64,000 nt of DNA from Bolinopsis microptera (lineage: Eukaryota > Ctenophora > Tentaculata > Lobata > Bolinopsidae). This document shows positions 23,401-44,900 of this stretch, one piece after another; position 1 is the first letter of the stretch, and every line of letters begins with the position of its first letter. The DNA is taken from contig NC_087072.1 in NCBI RefSeq assembly GCF_026151205.1, forward strand, positions 20,860,103 through 20,924,102. The letters run 5' to 3'. The notes beneath the pieces were generated by a model. It was not told the DNA's origin. It did not search any database and saw only the letters and a program-made list of their open reading frames with translations. Position numbers and translations under genes: made by a program.

Positions 23401-24376
23401 TTGTTTTTTTTGAAGCTTTGCCAGCACATGGGGCAGATCCAGCGACTGCAGCTCTGCTTCACCAAACTACACGAGCGATGGACTGTTCAGTTGGGAGCGT
23501 CTTATTCATTTATATTAAAGAATCTTTGTCAAGATACGATCATGAAACCTGCTCATGTGTCTCAAAAATCGATGAAAAACCCTAGTAATAGTGGGTGCAG
23601 TTTATATTGGACAACAGCTAACCCAGAGCGATCACGGAATTGAAATCTTTTGAGTAGATTAACACAGAATGACTTAAGCAAATAATTCAGAAAACAGCAG
23701 GAATACGGGTTTTAAAAAAATATGTACACTTTTTGTTCCCCCGCGAGGGCAGTGGCCCGGTAATTGGTATAAAGATGTTCTACTGTAATGATGACTTATC
23801 CGTCAGCCAGTGACTTAACGAAGGGCCCCGCTGACTCCGCTGAGCGCCATCTTAGGGAGCGCCAAATCATCGTTTGAATGTGGGACAATTTTGTAAAACT
23901 GAACTGAGGTACTAGCAAAACTGCGCGTTTTGGGAGATGAGATACTAAAGGTGGTTCTGTATGCTTCTATACAATGTTGCCATACTTTTACAGGCGGAGC
24001 ATAGAGAGTTAATTTAAGTTTTATCCTGCTTTTACACATTTGCCTAGCTGAGAGTCTAGCTGCCGCTAGCTAGTGATCTAGCTGAATGAGCTGAGCTAGC
24101 TAGATAATATATTGTAACGCGCGCATCACGCGCGTTCTGGGCGCAATGAAATGTGCAAAACATAATGAAGCGTCTTACAGATTAGTATCATCAGTAATCC
24201 AAATGTGACCGCCCCACGCCAAAGATATCACTAATTCACTACGTCAGTATCATAAAGGTAATATGAGGCATGTTTAACTACAATGTAGAAACAGCAACCA
24301 ATGCTTACATTATTAACTGATTTCTTCAACTTGGTGAGGAGAAATTGTTTATAATCATCTTGTAAATCGTTCAGTC
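20458..24376 (-). CDS. RUN-domain protein (PLEKHM/FYCO1-like), partial
   Basis: Exons on the minus strand: 24309-24376, 22097-22182, 21750-21950 and 20458-21614, all phase-consistent. The one unusual donor is CAAG|GTTCAT at 22097. The first exons give a short helical stretch (LNDLQDDYKQFLLTKLKKS). The RUN domain follows: VEFCRRIEMLLFFGVK, then IWDLLKEVSPQH, KTDMGRIRAWIRVTINE and RKYYESNAVFSNGDLV. The last exon encodes about 330 residues of acidic Ser/Thr/Glu-rich sequence, containing DDDEFEELIL, a good match to an LC3-interacting motif. RUN proteins of this kind bind small GTPases and link vesicles to motors or autophagosomes. A donor (GTAAGC) at 20457-20452 shows that more exons follow downstream. 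The start codon was not found. Confidence 0.75.
22505..22575 (-). pseudogene. Decayed duplicate of RUN-gene exon 24309-24376
   Basis: The segment repeats the exon at 24309-24376 with its flanks (GCTTAC side and acceptor side) but has lost 14 bases in the middle, which breaks the frame. It lies inside the next intron of the same gene. Confidence 0.7.
22656..22985. repeat. Poly-C/G-rich repeat block
   Basis: Begins near CAGTGGCGTAACTTTGCC, a motif often seen at repeat-element ends. It contains a C run of about 18 at 22686-22703, a purine-rich A/G tract at 22747-22773, and another C run at about 22957-22970 after GGCG. Reading frames over it are not genes. A related CAGTGACTTAAC start is seen near 23806. 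Unclassified. Confidence 0.5.
22986..24300. other. Intron/intergenic sequence without clear genes
   Basis: A plus-strand frame at 23389-23643 has no start or domain I recognise and may be a decayed element. At 24040-24120 there is a cluster of CTAGCTAG-like words, and at 24119-24136 a GC-rich inverted repeat (GCGCGC-ATCA-CGCGCG). Confidence 0.5.
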
Positions 24377-24844
24377 CTGAAAATATGATAACTTCAAATG
24401 TGTGGGAGACGGGAGTATTCTAACAAAGTAACAAAGGTGTGATATTTTAAGATCAAACAACCTGCAATACCCAAGAAAGTAAATGTCATTAAATTTACAT
24501 ATTCATATGTACTCGCCTGTTGAATGTTTCCTCATTAAGTATTGAACTTGACCATATTCGTGCCTCAGCCTTTCATTCTATTGAATTCAACACAGTTTAA
24601 AGTGACATTCAGTTAGTAACAGTAATTTAACTATTTAGTTTACTGAAGGAATATAATAACTGGGTCAGTTAGATAGGAGTCATGAGTGTCAACAAATCTA
24701 ACATTTAAAAAATTAGATTTACAAAAGGACTGTAATTGTAAGTTATTGGAGGAAATATTAATGTTGAACAACTTGAAATCATAAAATTAAAAGAAACGTT
24801 ATTTGCACGGATATTTTTCCCTGGTTAACTCTCTGAATCCCATC

Positions 24845-26410
24845 TCAGGTATAACGGAACAGAAGGACTGTTAGAGCTCCGTTACAAGCTGACCTCTCCA
24901 AGAAGTGCATGTTGAGTCTTGCAAAGGCTACAAGTTCACCTTCATCTTCAGGAAGAGAACATGCGATGCACCGACTATACCAGGAAATCAAAATACAGGT
25001 TTAAGTATATTTCCCGGCAGTTCTTTACATGAACGATGCTTAGGAGTGACTAAGAAGTTTTAATGTGTTCAAGATAATGTTGATACAATTTTATCTGAGA
25101 TGTGTAACTAGCCAAGTTCAGCTCATGACCTACATTAAAACTTCCCAAGTTTTATGTAACCAAGTCGCACTTGATTTCATTCAATACGCATATTTATAGA
25201 TATAATATATAATTTATATATACAATTTATATACCCATCTATTGACAAAGCTTACTTCAATTACATAGTACTTACCTACTCGCAGTATCCTCTGCGCTTA
25301 TCTCGGCTATCATCAAGATTTTGCTGTCAGCTTCAAGACGAACCCCACTTGTATTACCTATCACACCACCCTCCCTCGAGACACTGATAGGATATGTTTG
25401 AGCTTCTGCTGTAAAATGCTGCATTCCACCTTCACCACTCATTATCCACAGAAGCTTGAATGTCGCTTCATCTGAATCTTCAAATTTTCAGTGCAGTTTG
25501 GTTTTATTAATTAATTAACGATTTCTATTTTTTTTTTAAAACGTTTCTTTCGTTCAAATCTGAAAATCTTCAAAAGATTAAAACCAGTTACCAGACATTG
25601 ATGCAACACTGTAAGATACGTGGTATGAAAACCATAATTGATAAAATTGTCTTTTCCTTTGAATTTACGCTAATACTGTGCTAAAATACTGACATCCTAA
25701 AAGACGTAAAATATTTTAAAAAAACCCCATTAAATCAAGATAAGAATATAAACAGTTGAAACGCAACTGGCCAAAATGACCATACAGCATATTCATTCAA
25801 CTTGAAAAAGACGTTATTTGTACGTATTTTCTTACCTTCATACCTCCCACCTCCGCCCTTTCAAGACGTTATGGTGCATTTGCTCGCGTGAGATTTGCAG
25901 AAATCTCCCGTTTAGACGTTCACTACTTTGAATGTTTGTGACCGATAAAGTTTTCCGCGACAAGTTTCAAGGTGAGATAAAAGGGTTAAGCACGCCTTTC
26001 CCGCCGTCTAGCACAGAGGTGGTGAGAACAAGTTGTGTGTCCCATCACAGTGCAAAGTGTTTTATACGTACATCATTTAGGGCATCTTCACTAGCTTCGA
26101 AACGTCACTATCCCTGCATTCCTTCCTTTAACCATCTTTTTATAAAGATCCCTTTTTTCTTTCTGGATTGCATCTGGAGATTATGGACAGTGTCAAGGTA
26201 TACTTTAAAATGTAGTGTTTGTTGAGTTGCGCTCATACGAGAAAGAGTAACATCAATCAAATTTCAAATTGTGGGGGGGGGGGGTGACAAAAATAGATCA
26301 CTGTGGATTTTTAAATTTAATCTAGAATCAAATAAACCCATTTTTTACTCACAAACTTGTCCTAGAATCCAAAGCAGACTGTAGGCTACCAGCTTTCTGT
26401 TACCATCATA
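24845..26410 (-). pseudogene. Fucolectin-like (F5/8-type lectin) pseudogene
   Basis: Four pieces on the minus strand match the order of the gene at 33632-34545. First, 26353-26410 resembles its signal-peptide exon (RKLVAYSLLWILGQ against AKLLIAYVLVWIQGQ) but the ATG is out of frame. Second, about 25850-26130 aligns with the domain-core exon (KVVNV-stop-TGDFC against TVVNVHTGAYC) and has in-frame stops. Third, 25276 to about 25486 matches the C-terminal half of the lectin domain (FTAEAQTYPISV ... ILMIAEI). Fourth, 24845-24974 is phase-compatible and ends in a stop (LLFRYT). The stop codons and frameshift indicate a pseudogene. The upper edge of the third piece is uncertain. Confidence 0.6.
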
Positions 26411-26478
26411 CTAGAAGTAGAAACAAATACAGATATTAAAAACTAATTTAATGTTTTTTCTGACATTATACATTCCAG

Positions 26479-36183
<9,705 letters not shown>

Positions 36184-36529
36184 AGAAATTTATGATGAGG
36201 ATTCAATGTTCGAGTAGTATAGAGTTTGTAGGTTTATACCGGCCAAGAGGCGCGCCGAGTTGAAACAAATATTTATGAGTTATCACCCGTAATATATTAG
36301 TAAAAAAAGTTTTTACATAATATATCTAATTTTCATGAGTTTATTATCGGATGTGTAAGTTGACTAGGTTTATTATGATATTATTATTTTTTGCAATATG
36401 GCAATATAATCTAAATTTTGTTTTACTTAAAGTTTGTTTACTACAATTTTGTTTTATTTAAAATGTTGTATTACTTATTTTTAATACTGAGATTATCGAC
36501 GCACACACGTGAATTCTTTTCGTTCAAAT

Positions 36530-36745
36530 TTGCATTGCATGCAAATCGCAGGTGCACCTAAGATTTCTCAATGGTATTTTATCGAACCATATTTCAAAAG
36601 GCTTGTGGTCTGATTGACATGTGAAGGTCCTCCCATCCCACACACGTACCTGGTGGAAATCTTGCTCAATCAACGACCTGAGCTTGTCAATTCCTTTTCC
36701 AATTTGCGTGCACACCATTTTTTTTTCACTATTATGCTCATGCTC
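36530..36745 (-). other. Conserved but unidentified segment at the start of each unit
   Basis: This stretch recurs at about 49826-50045 and 63228-63460 and is among the best preserved parts of the unit. Minus-strand frames share pieces such as MSIIVKKKWCA and RVWDWEDLHMSN, but no copy is open throughout. I do not recognise a domain, so it may be non-coding. Confidence 0.3.
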
Positions 36746-38997
36746 CGACAGGCATAACAGATGGCACTCCTTGGTTTTGAGCGGTTATATGATGTAGTTA
36801 CTTACCTCTTGTTAATTGGAGAATACACTCTAATGGGTCATGACAATGTGACGATCAGTTATATTTCTCAGCTCATTATAGGAATATCCGAAGAAGACGT
36901 TTTAAAAACGACATTTCACAGTGAGACAATGGTGGTAAAATTATCAAGAAACATTTAAAAATCACACCTTTTTCGTTAATTAATTTTATTGCGCTGAACA
37001 TTTCAGTTCTTAAAAATTTTACCATTTGTAAATTAATTATCAAACACAAGTCCTAACTAGAACAACACTCACACTCAATAACTTCAAACATCCCTAAAGA
37101 ATGGTAATGAACTGAAACTACTCCAAGTACCGTTGAGCGCTAACCTCTATCAGTTTTGGACTCATCTCTACCACCGACCTCGGCTATTTTAGGAAAACTG
37201 GAAAGTGTCTCATAGCCATAAAGAAGAAATCAATAAAGCTGGACATAATATCTCTGGTAATCATATGAAACCTAGCGTGGCCTGGAAATGGGATGTGGAT
37301 TGTACGTGCTGACAAACTTATCAACATTATAGCGGACGATATGTCCTTGGAGAGCAAAACTGTTTCATATCAGTTTTTTGTGTAAAACATCTTCCCTTTT
37401 CGGTGAGTATTTTTTCCCCTCTGTTCTCTTAATGTAGCAAAGCAACTTGCCTCGCTTTTCCGTTCCTAGCAAGAATAACGAAGTACAAGACAAGGCTTAC
37501 TTGGCATTCATGGTTTATTGGCTAGCAGCGCTGCCCAATTGGATACGTATCATGTATCAGGATGAATTCTATTTCAGTCCCGAAATATTGCGATGCACAA
37601 TAAGTTTTTTTTTTTTTTTAGTTCAAAGAAGAGTGGAGCATCTGATGCGTATTCGTACCTCTATTTTTTTACATTGTCATCCAGGATTTATAATTCAGGG
37701 TTGTACTATTGGACTGCTTATCTATACATTTCCGTAAAGCGAGAAAACTGAAACCTGGAACACTAGCGACCAATCATGGTGTATCAGTCCCGTGTTTTTG
37801 AATCTCTTCTTCTGCGGTTGGTAATGAAATACATTCTTGCGAGTCAAAGGAATTCTATGAACATTTCACAAGATTATCAATCTATCTTACCGTCCTAATC
37901 TTGTCAACAAATCCAATAGGGTACCTAATCACAAAAGAAGTTTCGGCAAATTCGTGAGGAAAATCACTATCGTTACAATTTTGTTCAGGGATTTGAATCA
38001 AGCTGCTACTGAACCAACCACGTAAAGTTCACAAGCGCATCGAATAAAATAATATTGTATGATCTTAGCGGAACGAGCTTGTGAACGTATACAATATTAT
38101 ATTATATTTCTGACATTAATCAAGCTGAATACTTTTATTGAACTTCTGCGTTATAGTTTCTTACCTAAATAACTATCATCAGAATATCAAGGATAAACTT
38201 TTCGCAAATGGAACCATGGTCGGGACTCTTGTTCTGTGCAGTTCTTGAATAATTTGGAAATTATGACAAATGATAATCAAAAATTCTAATTACTGAAGGT
38301 TTCACATATTTCGTTATAATGTATTATTGTTGACAGTTCCCTTTAATAAACTTCGAGCTCCGATCCTTCGAACGACTAAACTAAGACCCTAATCTGAAAC
38401 CCCAAAACGAGATAATAACTACCATACCCACAAAATCTATAAATCTTTAAAAAGATGTCTTCGTGAGTTTACTGTAGATCTACCTGATCATAAGAAGCAC
38501 TGAGAGAACACTGCGACATGTCACCATCATCTGGTTATTAAGAAAGCCTATAAAAACGCTCACAACCTCTCCTGCTCCTTCATCAAACCTGTTCTTAATA
38601 AATTCTACCTGGTCAGAAGGATTTGTATGTAACAGCTCGGAGTATGGCTGATTCAAATAACGTATTCATAATGGTCCGAATGAACATAATAGAACATAAG
38701 CTCTGCCCAGAATAAATTGAATATTCATGATAATTCTTCACTGTATGAGGCGAAGGTGGGTCAATGCTGAAACCCAAATTATGTGTAAACTCCGTTTAAA
38801 AACCAATTTGGCTTAATTCTTTGTGTTATGAAAGTTTCTTTCTTCAATTCCAAATTGCAAGAATTGATTACACATAATTTAATGTTACATCAACATTTTT
38901 AACGGCCCTCCTCCTTTATCCTCTGATAAGATTTAACTAAATTTAATTGTAAGTATACATCACACTAATTATGTCAAGTCAGAGTTTTACTCACAAT

Positions 38998-39150
38998 CGG
39001 AGTATCTCGCATGAAGGTGTAGAAAACTTGGGTGTTGACTCGCCACATAACACCTCCGGTAAGAACGACTCCTTTTAGTGGAGGTTCCCCGTCTTCTGAA
39101 TGGCTCTTTCTGTTTTCCTCAACAACCCTCTTGATCTTTAGTACCTTTTT
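38998..39150 (-). other. Possible exon in array unit (unidentified)
   Basis: The minus strand reads GGVMWRVNTQVFYTFMRD and ends at a GTGAGT donor. Unit 2 (about 52260-52400) repeats the central words GGVMWRVNTH, with frame breaks elsewhere. No known family comes to mind. Confidence 0.3.
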
Positions 39151-39898
39151 TTATTATTTAAATAATTAATTATAAGAAGTATCTTAAACAGTTCCAATCG
39201 AAGTAAATCTAAGAAGCTACATTTTGAGAAGTTTCATGGAAGAGTCAGCCATCATGAAATAAAATCATGTCCAAATGGCTCATATCAAAAGATAATAAGT
39301 AAAAAGTTGAACTCAAACAGAGGGCATTGTAACTCGAAATGATAAACTGAACAGACACAAATTGTCATGTACTACAACTTAAATACTTCAAAAATACCAT
39401 CAAAAATACTGTCCACAGTTTCCATATTGACAGTATGTTATCTTAACAGATGTTTGCAGCCTGATCAGACAGAATATCAAGTGAGGAGTCATTAAAAGAA
39501 GAACCTAGGTTGTAATAGTGCTCCATCCAGAACTACTTCAGCCAAGTCACCGTGTTTTTTGTTTCACAATGTTGACAAACATTGGGTTAAAATGTTAGAC
39601 TAGTGACTGAAGTAATTCGACAGTTGATCGAACAGCTAGTTTTTTCTCGGGATTCCATCTCTTCAAACCTAGCACAGAAGTAGATCATAAATGGGGATTA
39701 ATATACATAGCTCAACCAGGTTGTAAAAAAATTTAAAGAATTGAAAATATTAAATTATAAGGGCTTTGTTAACTGCTCATAATCTAGGATACAAGAATAC
39801 TTATACTACATTACCTGACAAATCAGTGATTTATAAAGACACAAGACATTGGTTAGCCTGTGCGTTTGTCCAAATCCCAGTGCGTTCAATGATTTCTT

Positions 39899-40114
39899 TC
39901 ATACCAATTTGACTGTTTTTAAGATGGATGAAACTGTTTGGCACATATGGGCAAAAAAATCATCCACTAAAGATACTACCCGTTGATGAACTCCAGTTGT
40001 CTCATTGCTTCCTAAAAGTAAATAAATGTAATTTACCAAAATTGAATATATTCCATTCATAGTTGAACTAGCATCTAGCATGGAATAAATGTGATAATTC
40101 AGTCTTCTTTTCAC
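39899..40114 (-). other. Possible exon in array unit (unidentified)
   Basis: The frame includes MLDASSTMNG and LVNYIYLLLG. The unit 2 counterpart at 53158-53361 keeps MLDASSTLNE and LVNYIFLLLGEAMTKW. The same frame in both noisy copies supports real coding, but the function is unknown. Confidence 0.35.
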
Positions 40115-40954
40115 ATCAGCTTCACCACCTGATCAACTCAGTCACCTCACTATTTGTACTTCACACCTCTTCAACAGTTCATTTTTTAGCTAATTCGCAG
40201 ATTTTATAATCGGTCTGTATACTAATTGTTTTAAATGACCCACATCCGCAGGATGTGATAAGAGGTCAAATAAGAGGTCAATATTTCCTGACTACTACCT
40301 CTCTGCAATTACCTACTCGCAACAGACACATCTCCACCATCGTCAACTTTGCAAACCACACTAAATGGTTAATAGTGCCAGAGAGTCTGACCAGACTGGT
40401 GTAACATAGCACTACTTACACGTCGTCTAGTTCGCCTCTCTCACCACACCCAAGCCCCACTGAAGCGTTTCATCTATGACACACCCCACAACACTTCCAT
40501 CATCATTGACTAAACATATCTGATTCCACCGGCATCCTCCCATAAGACTGCCATACCCCAGAAGGTAGCAAAGCAACCACATGCTAACCTCTCGTGGGCC
40601 AACCCAGGCCCAGCCTATCTTTAAATTTTTTTAAATCCGAAGGTTGGATGAACCTTGGTGAAGTGAAATAAGACGTCATTTCCATACTTTAACCCCTCCT
40701 ATGACCCGAAAAACTATTTTCAACAAGATTTAGTCTGTCTAACATACTTTACATAACAAACTTACACAATATTAAGTATAAAATATTCTTTTTGAACTGC
40801 AACAAAGTTTATTCAACCTCAAACGTTTCTTCTGTGAAACGATTATTATACTTAAACATCTTTTATCCACTGTCTTAGTGACCCCGTGCCTTACATCTCT
40901 TCAATAGGCCGATCACCAATCGAGGATGATTTAACACATGACGATTTCAGGAGT

Positions 40955-41080
40955 GGAAGCCATGGGAAGAGAAACAGCCGCCACCTGAAATTCTGAACGA
41001 GGACTGGACACTGACAAGGATCTGAGCTGATTATTGAACCAGTCAAACAAAAAGTTTTCTGAGCTTTTTTAAGAAATGTG
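40955..41080 (+). other. Possible plus-strand exon in array unit (unidentified)
   Basis: Read together with the clearer unit 2 copy (about 54285-54412), the plus strand has an open stretch with EIPERGTWTRTGSELI and KKFRELFKK, followed by a GTGAGT donor. The unit 1 copy is frame-broken by indels. No family recognised. Confidence 0.35.
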
Positions 41081-41481
41081 AGTCAAAACCCCTCTCAGAG
41101 CAAGTAATGAGATGGAAATGTTCGGTCATATTATACGTAGTGTTGACAATACACCCCAATGTATCACTTGTTTGTGCTTTATCTATGAATGAAAAATTAA
41201 AGGGGGCGTATGCCGGTATAAAGTTGTCCCGGCGAATAAGCAATAACCTTAAATTATTGATGATGACCTTAAAGTCGTAATTTGGTTAGAATACTTTAGA
41301 AGAATTGAATGATAAAAGAATATTGCCCACGTGGTATACAATTTTGGAGGAACCTTATTTGATTGTTTGCCACAGTTAACGGTGTGAAGATGATTTATAC
41401 CATGGTAAATTCGTATACATACTCAAGTTCGACACCCTACTCTAGTTCGACACGTATCTGTAGATCAACAAACCCTAAGGT

Positions 41482-44400
41482 TTTTTTTTTAAAAATAAAA
41501 TATTCAAACAATATACACTAATATAGCAATGACCCTATATAAAAATCAACCCTTTAAGAATTCAAAAAATTCCCATAACAATCAAAAATTTTACCCTTGT
41601 CTTGTGGCTCAATTAAGATCTAGAACTGTTAATAACTACAAAGTATTTTCTCGCACCTCTGACTCACGGAGAGACATCACTGGTTGTTCTGAGGATTTCA
41701 AAGCGAGAGGCGCTTTCTTATGTATCCTACAGCGTCTTGAAGAACCTCTGGCCATGTGGTACGCCATCTTACTGGGGCCAGCTTCTTTGACCAGTCACGT
41801 CAGCTTCACCACCCATTCCACCAGAAGTCGAAACACTAAAGGTGTGAAGCTTCCTTTCTCCACCACTTCAAGAACCCTTGCATTGTAACAAATCGCATTT
41901 TCTCATTTTTCATGGAACAGTACTTTGCTGGTATCGGTTTGCTTGCATTGGAGGTGGCTGGGGCATGAAATACCTTACATCAAAAAAATGCCCTCATTCT
42001 GAAGCATTCCAAATCGACCTTGCAGAAATGTCCCGCCGGCTTGGTCTCCTAGGACTGTTCCCTTTGGTAACGTAGACCATCACTGGAAGAAAACTGGCTC
42101 ATTCTGCACATCCTTGCATTTCACAGTTCATCATTAGTTCTGCAAAGTTCTCTCAGCTAGTTTGTGCCGCATGACACATATCCACCAAGTTTGCATATGA
42201 GCGCAATTGTGGGGCATGGTTTGCTGATATTTCTGTACCACACTACATGTTTTAGGAGGGCAGTCCTATAAGTCCAGGTTGTATCTGAGAGCTATGCATC
42301 TGAGTAACTGTGTTTAATCATCAGATACCATACCTTTTAAAGGTAGTGCTGTTAACCAAGCACTTGCGCCCTTTCTCAGACGCTAGTTGGAACATCAACT
42401 TTGCCATGGTGTTGACTCGAGCTCCTGGCGTATTTCTCTGCTTGTTTTTGTCGATTAAAATAGATTTCCGTTCTGTCCGTTATCTTCATTTTCACTCCTT
42501 TACATGACTCCATTCCTCTGTGTAGGTTGTCTAGTCTGCTTGAGAAATAGCTTCTTTAAGGGTTTTTTGTGCTCTACAGAGAAATGTACTCTCGGTCTGC
42601 CATTTCCATCATAACTGGTATACCCAATCCTCCATATCTTGTGGTAGAGCCAATATGTTCCTTAGTTCATCAGTGCAGCTAAAACAGCCTGTTACTGATA
42701 GCTGGGATAAACCATCACGTGTTTAACTTGGTTTCTAGAGGAGTGAGCCTATCTGCCAACTCCTGGGTAGTTCCCGCACACACATCAGTTCCATCTTTTA
42801 CTAAGGGGCCCAAACATGTATGCACGTGATGCTATTTGAGGTTACTCTTGATGCTGATAATCATTTAAACTGTTTAAGATCACAACACCATTCTTGAACT
42901 TTTTCCTCAATGAAAAGCCTCGTTTCCTGGTCTGTTCCGATGAAGGCTCTGCCAGATATCGTCGAACAATGCTTGTCACATTGACATCTGGGAATATGGT
43001 TCTTTGCGCCTTCTCTCGTGCTCAGGCTTGACAATCACCCATGTTTTAGAAGATTTTAGGGTTTCATCCAAAGAGTGGTCTTTAATACAGAGGTTTAGTC
43101 CCACCACCTCCTTATTTCCCTCCAGTTTTTCCCCAGCAGCAGAGTCATCAGCATACCAGATTTAGTCACCTTTCTCTCAATGTTTCCTGCATCAATCAAT
43201 GTATTTTACCCAGAGGCATAAATAAATCCCATGGCAGGCTGGATCACCATTGTGTGGTTCCCTTCTCACTAAAAAGATTGCTCATCTCCTCGCTACAATA
43301 GAACATCTAGCATGCATTCCTGTAGGTGTTCATAAAGTCAGTAGCAACATCTGGACAAACGATGTTCATGTTTGTTGAGAGCAGCCTCTCGGTTCAGCAA
43401 GTTTGAATGCATCTCTGCATCCACTAAAGATGATCGCTTCAGTTTCAGGTCTTCAAGCAGTCCCTTGCAGCAATGGACTGCTGCTTCCACTCCTCCCTGA
43501 AGACCAGCACAAACTTTGAAAAGGAGCAGTGGCTCCAACCAGATCTTTCTGTAGAGGGTCATTATGTTTTCGCCCCTATTAATCCTTCTAAGACTTCACC
43601 TATGCCTACTGGCCGTGACTCCAGGCATTTTTATCCGGGGGACAAGTCGACATGCTTCATTTGAGGTCAACAGCGTGATCCAAATTCCGGACACATAGTT
43701 TCCTTGCTATCCCTGCTATGGCATTACATATATCCTCACACTCTTACCAAACTGTTTAGAACACATGTCTTCATCTACATGCTCCGCATCCCATCCCTGA
43801 AGGCCCTGCAGCCCCTGTACCTCTTTGCTCTTGTCTTACGATTCCCACGTCAATACTGTCGAATATAACCGGCTCTACCCTCCTCACTGGTCCACTCGCA
43901 GACACTTCCCTTGGATGCAGGTGATGTTCTTGGGATGCTCTCCTTTCATGCACTTTTAATCACATCTTGAGTAGTTTCAAGAATCCCGGTGGCATTTTCA
44001 CCAATCCACCCATTGCTGCACTGACTTTTCCTTTCATCATGAATCGAGTGAAGACTCTCCTCAAACATGGCCATGTTTATTTTTCCCCCTTATCCCATCT
44101 CCTCTGAATCTCCTGTCCTTCTCGCAGCAGCTCTTCTAGCTTACCTGCCTGCCACAAAGCAAGTCTTCTCTTCAAAACTTCAGTGGTTCCTTTGATTTGA
44201 CCTCTTGGAGGTTTCTGCATACAGAGTGATGCATAATCATCAAAAGGGGTTGTCACTGATTCCATAGCACTGCCTGATGTGAAATTGTCGGCCACTTTAG
44301 TCATTTCAGTCGATGAACTGCTTTCCCTGCAGCCCTGAGGGAAGCAAAAATATGTTTCTTCTCCATTAACTATAACACCATATGATTTCCTCACATTTTT

Positions 44401-44900
44401 GTCAGACTTCCCAACAATTGCATGTTCCTAATTTAATCCGAGATGGATCACTTACATTGATCATTATCTGAAACCGCACCCCCCTTTTCCCCCCTTTCCA
44501 TTTTCTCCTTTTGCCTCTTCTACCACAGTATCACTCGTACTTTGATTGTTGTTTTTTAGCATCTGTACACAGATATTCATCTTGGCTTTCATCAGTATCC
44601 TTGATTCTGTTTACTGAATCTTCAAGCAGAAGTCCTATGAAGCCAATGAGTGACAACTTTTCGCACAAGCAATCCATCGTCATACTCAGTCACTTTAAGA
44701 ATCGCATATTGGACAATCCTCGGTAAGTGGTCCTCAAATCCTTGATTGCTTTGAGAGACATTTTATTGTTTCTTCTTCTGGTCTGTACATTGATCTAGAA
44801 TTAGCAAGCTTACTAGAATCGGTATTTTTTTGTCTCAACTGAATTTAGAATCTGTTTCATCATTACCAACCCAAAAAACGGGACCACCACTGTTTTCCGA
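41482..44900 (-). mobile_element. Long copy of the YADD reverse transcriptase retrotransposon, unit 1
   Basis: On the minus strand the element ends with an A run (T run at about 41482-41491). The C-terminal zinc/nuclease-like region is at about 41560-42420, matching the clean copy at 15158-15981. The reverse transcriptase palm is present, with WYADDSAAG at about 43132-43158 and LFKVCAGLQGGVEAAVH near 43470-43530. The N-terminal region includes RLALWQAGKLEELLREGQ near 44100-44170. Many small indels break the frame. Since neighbouring copies break at other points, these are at least partly sequence errors. The 5' end is estimated, not seen. Confidence 0.75.
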
